Part shown: in pieces, positions 57,812-64,000 of the stretch
Numbering within the stretch: position 1 is the stretch's first letter
Layout of the letters: every line of letters begins with the position of its first letter
Assembly (NCBI RefSeq): GCF_004295345.1
Contig: NZ_CP036200.1
Coordinates: 4,155,501-4,219,500 of the forward strand
DNA from: Shewanella maritima
GTDB lineage: Bacteria > Pseudomonadota > Gammaproteobacteria > Enterobacterales > Shewanellaceae
Length of the DNA stretch: 64,000 nt
Direction: 5' to 3'
Notes under the pieces: generated by a model
Databases searched by the model: none
What the model was told of the DNA's origin: nothing
Seen by the model: the letters and a program-made list of their open reading frames with translations, nothing else
Made by a program: the position numbers and the translations under genes

Positions 57812-58897
57812 TTACTTAGCGTTATTTTGTTCACGGCCTAAGAAGTAGTCAACAGCTGGCTTGATGATTTCTAGCGCTCCTTGAGTGCATTCAGGCAGCT
57901 CAGCATCTGACTGTTTAATCGGCGTTGTACGCTCGCCCCATTTGAGTAAAACGGCCGCAGAAGTTAAACCAGCACCAAATGCGCAAGATAGTATCGTTTG
58001 TCCTGGCTGAATACGGCCTTGATCTAGTGCATCACAAATCGCAATCGGGATAGTTGCCGCAGATGTGTTACCGTATTCTGCAATATTGACGAAGGCTTTT
58101 TCTTTATCGATTTTCATGCGGCTGATTAAGGTATCGATAATGCGCTCGTTTGCTTGGTGCGGGATAACTAAATCCACGTCTTCTTTAGTTAGCTCACACT
58201 TTTCTAGCACCTTCTTACTCAGTGTGCCCATGCCGTGAATCGCGCGCTTAAACACTTCCTGGCCGTTTAAGTTGATGTAAAAGTCCAGCGAGTCAGCTTC
58301 AAATCGATCCATTTGTGTACCAAAGCCCGATGCTAAAATGTCGCGACCAGCAGGGTCGTTATTTAGCTCGTAACCCATGATGCCACCTTGCTGCTCAGAT
58401 GCTTCCAGTACAACTGCGCCCGCACCATCACCAAATAACACTGCGGTTTCACGGCGAGACCAGTCTAGGTAGAAAGACAGTCGCTCAGCACCGACTACAA
58501 GTACGCGCTTGTATTGACCACTTTGGATCATTGAGTTGCCCAAACCAAGGCCATAAAGGAAGCCACTACATGCTGCGTTGATATCAAATGCACCACATGT
58601 TGCACCCACTTCAGCTTGAACGGTTGATGCAATATTTGGAATTAGCGTGTCAGGGCTGGCCGTTGCCAAAATGATAAGATCTAAGTCTTTACCTTCAATA
58701 CCCGCGCAGTCTAGCGCTCGTTTAGCTGCAACTGTGGCTAGCTCTGATGTGTTCACATGGCTAATATGGCGCTTACTAATACCGGTACGCGGCTTAATCC
58801 ATTCATCAGACGTGTCCATGAAGGTAGATAGATCATGGTTCGTTAAGGTTGCTGGTGGTACACATTTTCCCCAGCCTGTAATATGTGCGTACTGCAT
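57812..58897 (-). CDS. 3-oxoacyl-ACP synthase III (KASIII) family protein
   Basis: 361 residues of thiolase fold. Active-site Cys110 in [12 protein letters not shown], His in [11 protein letters not shown] and Asn in [11 protein letters not shown] give the C-H-N triad of FabH-like enzymes. It is longer than FabH (~317) owing to a C-terminal extension of ~30 residues, so it is probably a paralogue, as in several Shewanella, rather than the main FabH. ATG 58897 has SD GAGAA; the GTG at 58909 is an alternative. The GntR gene lies 55 bp upstream on the same strand. Confidence 0.88.
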   Translation of the reverse strand: MQYAHITGWGKCVPPATLTNHDLSTFMDTSDEWIKPRTGISKRHISHVNTSELATVAAKRALDCAGIEGKDLDLIILATASPDTLIPNIASTVQAEVGATCGAFDINAACSGFLYGLGLGNSMIQSGQYKRVLVVGAERLSFYLDWSRRETAVLFGDGAGAVVLEASEQQGGIMGYELNNDPAGRDILASGFGTQMDRFEADSLDFYINLNGQEVFKRAIHGMGTLSKKVLEKCELTKEDVDLVIPHQANERIIDTLISRMKIDKEKAFVNIAEYGNTSAATIPIAICDALDQGRIQPGQTILSCAFGAGLTSAAVLLKWGERTTPIKQSDAELPECTQGALEIIKPAVDYFLGREQNNAK

Positions 58898-58951
58898 AGT
58901 GGTTCTCACAAATCTAAAATTAAATTCTAATTGCGGCTAATAGCGATGGAG

Positions 58952-59626
58952 TTAGTTATCTAACTGTTGTTTTACCAAGGCTTTAATGGCGGTGGCCGCA
59001 CCTAATATATGTTCGCGTAATAACTGGGTTGCTGCTTCCACATCCATTTGCTGGCATAGCGTTAGTAGCGTTCGATGCTCGCGCTCAGCAGTGGGAATTC
59101 CACCAGTTAATAACAGTTGTAAGCGTATGTAGCGGTCGCAGTTTGTGTTTAAGCCATGAACAACCTCTAGCGTGTGCGGTCTATTTGCCGCCTGATAAAG
59201 TTGCGTGTGAAATTGAGTATTTAGCTCACTCCAGCTGGCAACGGCATTGGGTTGTTTAAATGCTGATTCTAATTGGTTTAACACACCCTCTGCATGGGCG
59301 ATATCTTTAGCCGTTAGGTTAGGTATCGCTCTAGCGAGTAAATCTGCTTCGATTAATGCGCGCAGTTCAAAGAGTTCAGTCACTTGCTCAACAGAAAGTG
59401 ATGTTGCGGTTGCTCCCTTGTGAGGCTCAAAGTTAACTAAGCCCTCCGCTTCGAGCTGCACTAAGGCTTCTCTAACTGGGATGCGGCTAACGTTAAGCTG
59501 GGTTGCAATCGCTGACTGTCGTAGAGGCTCGCCACCTTTAATTTCCCCCGACAAAATTCGCTCTCTGAGCGCCTCAACAACGAGTTGGGTGCGGGTTTTG
59601 TGCATAATAGGGGCTATTGTACTCAT
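58952..59626 (-). CDS. GntR-family regulator (FadR/FCD subfamily)
   Basis: 224 residues. N-terminal winged helix: REGERILSGEIKGGEPLRQ-like segment (observed LRERILSGEIKGGEPLRQ), then NVSRIPVREALVQLEAEGLV. C-terminal all-helical FCD ligand domain with HTQLYQAANRPHTLEVVHGL and the metal-binding His residues (HREHILG-type, LLREHILGA). Ligand unknown. It precedes the KASIII gene on the same strand and may regulate it or the divergent gmhB. Confidence 0.9.
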   Translation of the reverse strand: MSTIAPIMHKTRTQLVVEALRERILSGEIKGGEPLRQSAIATQLNVSRIPVREALVQLEAEGLVNFEPHKGATATSLSVEQVTELFELRALIEADLLARAIPNLTAKDIAHAEGVLNQLESAFKQPNAVASWSELNTQFHTQLYQAANRPHTLEVVHGLNTNCDRYIRLQLLLTGGIPTAEREHRTLLTLCQQMDVEAATQLLREHILGAATAIKALVKQQLDN

Positions 59627-59834
59627 CGACTCTTATATTTATCTGGCACTACATATCCGAGCAAGATTAACTTTTTGTGATCTTTTTATAAAGCGAAACA
59701 TCAAATAAAAATGCAGACCTAGTAACGGAAAACCGCAAAATTGGGCAAATCTGGTTAATCTTGGCATGTTTGACTAGCCCAAATAGCTTGACGGTGTGAT
59801 AATAGCGCGCAGTTTATATCCTAGGAGCAGTTTA

Positions 59835-60386
59835 GTGGCTAAAGCAGTATTTCTTGATCGTGATGGTGTGATTAATGTTGATCATGGTTATGTCCATAAA
59901 GTCGATGACTTTGAATACATTGAAGGCGTATTCGAGGCTTGCTTAGCTTTTAAAAAACTAGGGTACAAGATTGTCGTTGTAACTAACCAGTCAGGCATTG
60001 CGCGCGGCAAGTACACAGAAGATGATTTCCATACCTTAACTGAATGGATGGATTGGAACTTTGCTGATAAAGGTGTTGACCTTGATGGTATCTATTATTG
60101 TCCGCATCATCCTGAAAAAGGAATTGGTGAGTACAAACAAGATTGTGACTGCCGTAAACCTAAACCAGGTATGCTTAATACCGCAGCGAGATTTTTAAAG
60201 ATTGATATGAGTCAATCGGTCATGGTTGGCGATAAAGCTGATGATATGCGTGCGGGTAAAGCTGCTGGTGTGCCAACGAACATTCTGGTTCGCACAGGTA
60301 AAGAAGTAAAACAAGATGGTATTGATGAAGCGAGTGTAGTAGTCGATTCAATTGCTGATGTACCGAAAGTACTTGAAGCACTGTAA
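59835..60386 (+). CDS. gmhB: D-glycero-beta-D-manno-heptose 1,7-bisphosphate 7-phosphatase
   Basis: 183 residues. HAD motif [10 protein letters not shown], a zinc-site loop [21 protein letters not shown] with Cys/His ligands, and motifs [17 protein letters not shown]. This is the GmhB set, acting in LPS inner-core heptose synthesis. GTG 59835 with SD AGGAG (59823-59827) is preferred over an upstream start at 59796 that would add 13 residues. Terminator follows. Confidence 0.93.
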   Translation: MAKAVFLDRDGVINVDHGYVHKVDDFEYIEGVFEACLAFKKLGYKIVVVTNQSGIARGKYTEDDFHTLTEWMDWNFADKGVDLDGIYYCPHHPEKGIGEYKQDCDCRKPKPGMLNTAARFLKIDMSQSVMVGDKADDMRAGKAAGVPTNILVRTGKEVKQDGIDEASVVVDSIADVPKVLEAL

Positions 60387-60463
60387 GTAATGGTTAGTGG
60401 TTGAAGCTAGTGAGTCACTTGTAATAAATAGTAAGTGATAAACGTTAACCGCATAGTAATTAC

Positions 60464-60498
60464 AAAAGAGGGTAACCCAATTGGTTTACCCTCTTTTG
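60464..60498 (+). terminator. Rho-independent terminator of gmhB
   Basis: AAAAGAGGGTAA and TTACCCTCTTTT pair perfectly (12 bp) and T-rich DNA follows. Confidence 0.85.
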
Positions 60499-60687
60499 TT
60501 TTGTATACCACTGCCATCTGCCTCTTTATTACCTCACAGCTTATCAAATCCGTTACCTTACTGTTGTTTCTGCTACTTCAATGGCTTTGAAAGTACGTCT
60601 ATCCAGCCATATCGATACGCGTGATGAACATTTTGTTGAAAATATGCGCGCTTGGTTTTGGTTTTATCAAAAACTACAATTTAGGGG

Positions 60688-60715
60688 TTGCGCAATTAAA
60701 TCTGCTCCCTATAAT
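60688..60715 (+). promoter_or_regulatory. rrn promoter P1
   Basis: TTGCGC (60688-60693), 16-bp spacer, perfect TATAAT (60710-60715), then a GCGCACC discriminator, the growth-rate-controlled rrn P1 type. Confidence 0.78.
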
Positions 60716-60896
60716 GCGCACCCACTGACCTACAGGACGTAGGGAATGCCAAAGCTTGTCTGGAACAAGCTTGGTAGAGACGGCGCAGCAGCAAACATTA
60801 AGCGATAAGCTTAGTAAGTCCAGCTAGCCTGACAGCTTGGTTTGAGCGGTAACTAACCACTTAAATCAAGAGCGAAAAGAAAGTTTGAAAAAACGC

Positions 60897-60924
60897 TTGA
60901 CGCTCACATGGGAATGCGTAAAAT
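60897..60924 (+). promoter_or_regulatory. rrn promoter P2
   Basis: TTGACG (60897-60902) and TAAAAT (60919-60924) with a 16-bp spacer, ~230 bp before the 16S gene. Confidence 0.7.
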
Positions 60925-60953
60925 ACGCAGCCCTGACCACTTAAACGGTCAAC

Positions 60954-60966
60954 GCTCTTTAACAAT
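60954..60966 (+). promoter_or_regulatory. boxA antitermination site (rrn leader)
   Basis: CGCTCTTTAACA matches the boxA NusB/NusE site (TGCTCTTTAACA), just downstream of P2. Confidence 0.8.
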
Positions 60967-61151
60967 TTATCAAGTAATCTGTGTGGACATTCACAGAGCT
61001 TTAAATTCGACAGATTCATCTTTTGATGAGTCACAAAATTTAAAACTCAAAGATGTTCATACGACACAAGTTAATTTGAATTGTTTATTCAGTTTAAATT
61101 GACGCATGACAGTAGAATTCATTGAGTCAGTCTTAGGACTGTAAAAACTTT

Positions 61152-62702
<1,551 letters not shown>

Positions 62703-62791
62703 TCGACACGAATTTAGACCTGTTGAGTGTTCACACAGATTACTTGATTAATAGTAAGAGATTTATACGCAATCGTTTAGGCGTAGTTAAT

Positions 62792-62880
62792 TTGCTCTAG
62801 AACAAGGCGCTTGAAGAGCGAGGGAGGACGTGTAGTACACTACACGACGACCGAGCGATGAAAAGCAACGCAGTAATAGA
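62792..62880 (+). repeat. Spacer element with hairpin (16S-tRNA spacer)
   Basis: AACAAGGC (62800-62807) and CAACGCAGTA bracket a hairpin CGTGTAGT/ACTACACG (62829-62846). The same flanking words occur around the hairpin inside the MITE at 19446-19721. Confidence 0.5.
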
Positions 62881-62900
62881 GTAAAGAAACAAGCATAAAT

Positions 62901-62977
<77 letters not shown>

Positions 62978-63090
62978 AAATCTTCGCTACTCTGCGTTGG
63001 TTGATAACTCGTTTAGCAGGCTAAACGTCGTCATCACCCGCCTTGATTAGCTTGATTTGGTTTTAGCGTATAAACAAACTGCATGTAAAT

Positions 63091-63166
63091 GGGGCTATAG
63101 CTCAGCTGGGAGAGCGCCTGCCTTGCACGCAGGAGGTCTGCGGTTCGATCCCGCATAGCTCCACCA
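63091..63166 (+). tRNA. tRNA-Ala (TGC)
   Basis: 76 nt cloverleaf; anticodon TGC in CCTTGCACGC, T-loop GTTCGATCC, encoded CCA. Standard Ile-Ala spacer pair. Confidence 0.97.
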
Positions 63167-63242
63167 CTTACATCTGACAGTACTTACTAGTTTGGTTAGA
63201 GAGGCCAAAGATAAAGCAATTTATCTTTGGCTTTTTTAAGCC

Positions 63243-63256
63243 CGCTCTTTAACAAT
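63243..63256 (+). promoter_or_regulatory. boxA antitermination site before 23S
   Basis: GCTCTTTAACAATTT, matching the leader boxA, lies in the spacer ahead of the 23S gene. Confidence 0.75.
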
Positions 63257-63462
63257 TTGGAAAGCTGATAGTATTTTTATGTTTTAAACATAAAATGCGA
63301 AATAATTGAGTTCTCAAAACACTATTTAAGTGTCTTGAATATTCTAAAACTAAGGCGATACACATGAATGAGTTTACTCATTGGTGTGATTTATCAAATA
63401 AACCAGCTAGTCACCTATGTGGCTTGAATGACTTACATTAGTAAGACTCATTTGGGTTGTAT

Positions 63463-64000
63463 GGTTAAGTGACTAAGCGTATACGGTGGATGCCTTGGCA
63501 GTCAGAGGCGATGAAGGACGTAGTAACTTGCGAAAAGCGTTGGCGAGCTAGTAACAAGCATTTGAGTCAACGATGTCCGAATGGGGAAACCCAATTGCAT
63601 AAGCAATTATCCTAACGTGAATACATAGCGTTAGGAGGCAAACCCGGGGAACTGAAACATCTAAGTACCCGGAGGAAAAGAAATCAACCGAGATTCCCCT
63701 AGTAGCGGCGAGCGAACGGGGATTAGCCCTTAAGTCATTGGGGTGTTAGTGGAATGTGTTGGAAAGCACAGCGGCACAGGGTGATAGCCCCGTACACGAA
63801 AACTAACCAGTGATGAAATCGAGTAAGGCGGGACACGTGACATCCTGTCTGAATATGGGGGGACCATCCTCCAAGGCTAAATACTCCTGACTGACCGATA
63901 GTGAACCAGTACCGTGAGGGAAAGGCGAAAAGAACCCCTGTGAGGGGAGTGAAATAGAACCTGAAACCGTATACGTACAAGCAGTGGGAGCGGTTCTTGA
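63463..64000 (+). rRNA. rrl: 23S ribosomal RNA, 5' part
   Basis: Begins GGTTAAGTGACTAAGCG and continues with ATACGGTGGATGCCTTGGCA, the conserved 23S start; cut by the window end after 538 nt. Confidence 0.96.

Noticed and set aside
60908..61102. ORF of 64 residues in the rrn leader
   Set aside because: It overlaps P2, boxA and the 16S leader, has no SD and no coding character.

Overview
The window is a Gammaproteobacterial chromosome segment, very probably Shewanella. The 16S rRNA reads like Shewanella. The gene content fits the genus: recR-htpG-cnoX-adk, an inosine-guanosine kinase followed by nadE, a DUF4212/ActP-type symporter operon, a large S8 protease with a C-terminal sorting tail, and an rrn operon with an Ile-Ala spacer. 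No database search was possible; names rest on motifs, lengths, neighbours and recall of protein families.

Layout. 1-3.8 kb: the end of a cell-surface glycan cluster (FAD oxidoreductase fragment, two GT2 glycosyltransferases, a GT-C-like membrane protein). 4-10.8 kb: universal stress protein, a divergent lipoxygenase-like protein, a DUF1566 lipoprotein, an HU-like protein, the cell-wall pair L,D-transpeptidase/YcbK, and ribosomal protein L25. 10.9-16.9 kb: tamA-tamB on the minus strand, with tamB broken by a one-base frameshift. 17-24.1 kb: isoaspartyl peptidase, small lipoprotein, CBS protein, a MITE-like element, hrpA, and a small membrane-protein gene that is also frameshifted. 24.4-29 kb: recR, htpG (with a textbook sigma-32 promoter), cnoX and adk.

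29.1-45.2 kb is an accessory region between adk and gsk, where E. coli carries hemH-aes. It begins with 15 copies of a hexanucleotide repeat. Next comes an array of integron gene cassettes (about eight small plus-strand ORFs, each followed by an attC-like site) with no integrase gene in the window, that is, a CALIN-type array. Then follow further orphan genes, one more probable cassette, an Mrr-like nuclease, a sugar O-acetyltransferase, a LysR regulator and a 1640-residue secreted S8 protease. The cassette proteins are mostly unrecognised and are the least described part of the window.

45.4-60.4 kb returns to backbone: gsk, nadE (with a 192-bp MITE carrying a 9-bp target duplication just upstream), an alpha/beta hydrolase, a membrane diguanylate cyclase, the DUF4212/symporter pair, a cNMP-CBS-DUF294 regulator with a coupled exonuclease, a ketoacyl-ACP synthase III homologue with a GntR regulator, and gmhB. 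60.6-64 kb is an rRNA operon: promoters P1 and P2, boxA, 16S, tRNA-Ile, tRNA-Ala, boxA and the first 538 bases of 23S.

Both frameshifts look like loss of one G from a G run, so sequencing error should be excluded before calling either a true pseudogene.
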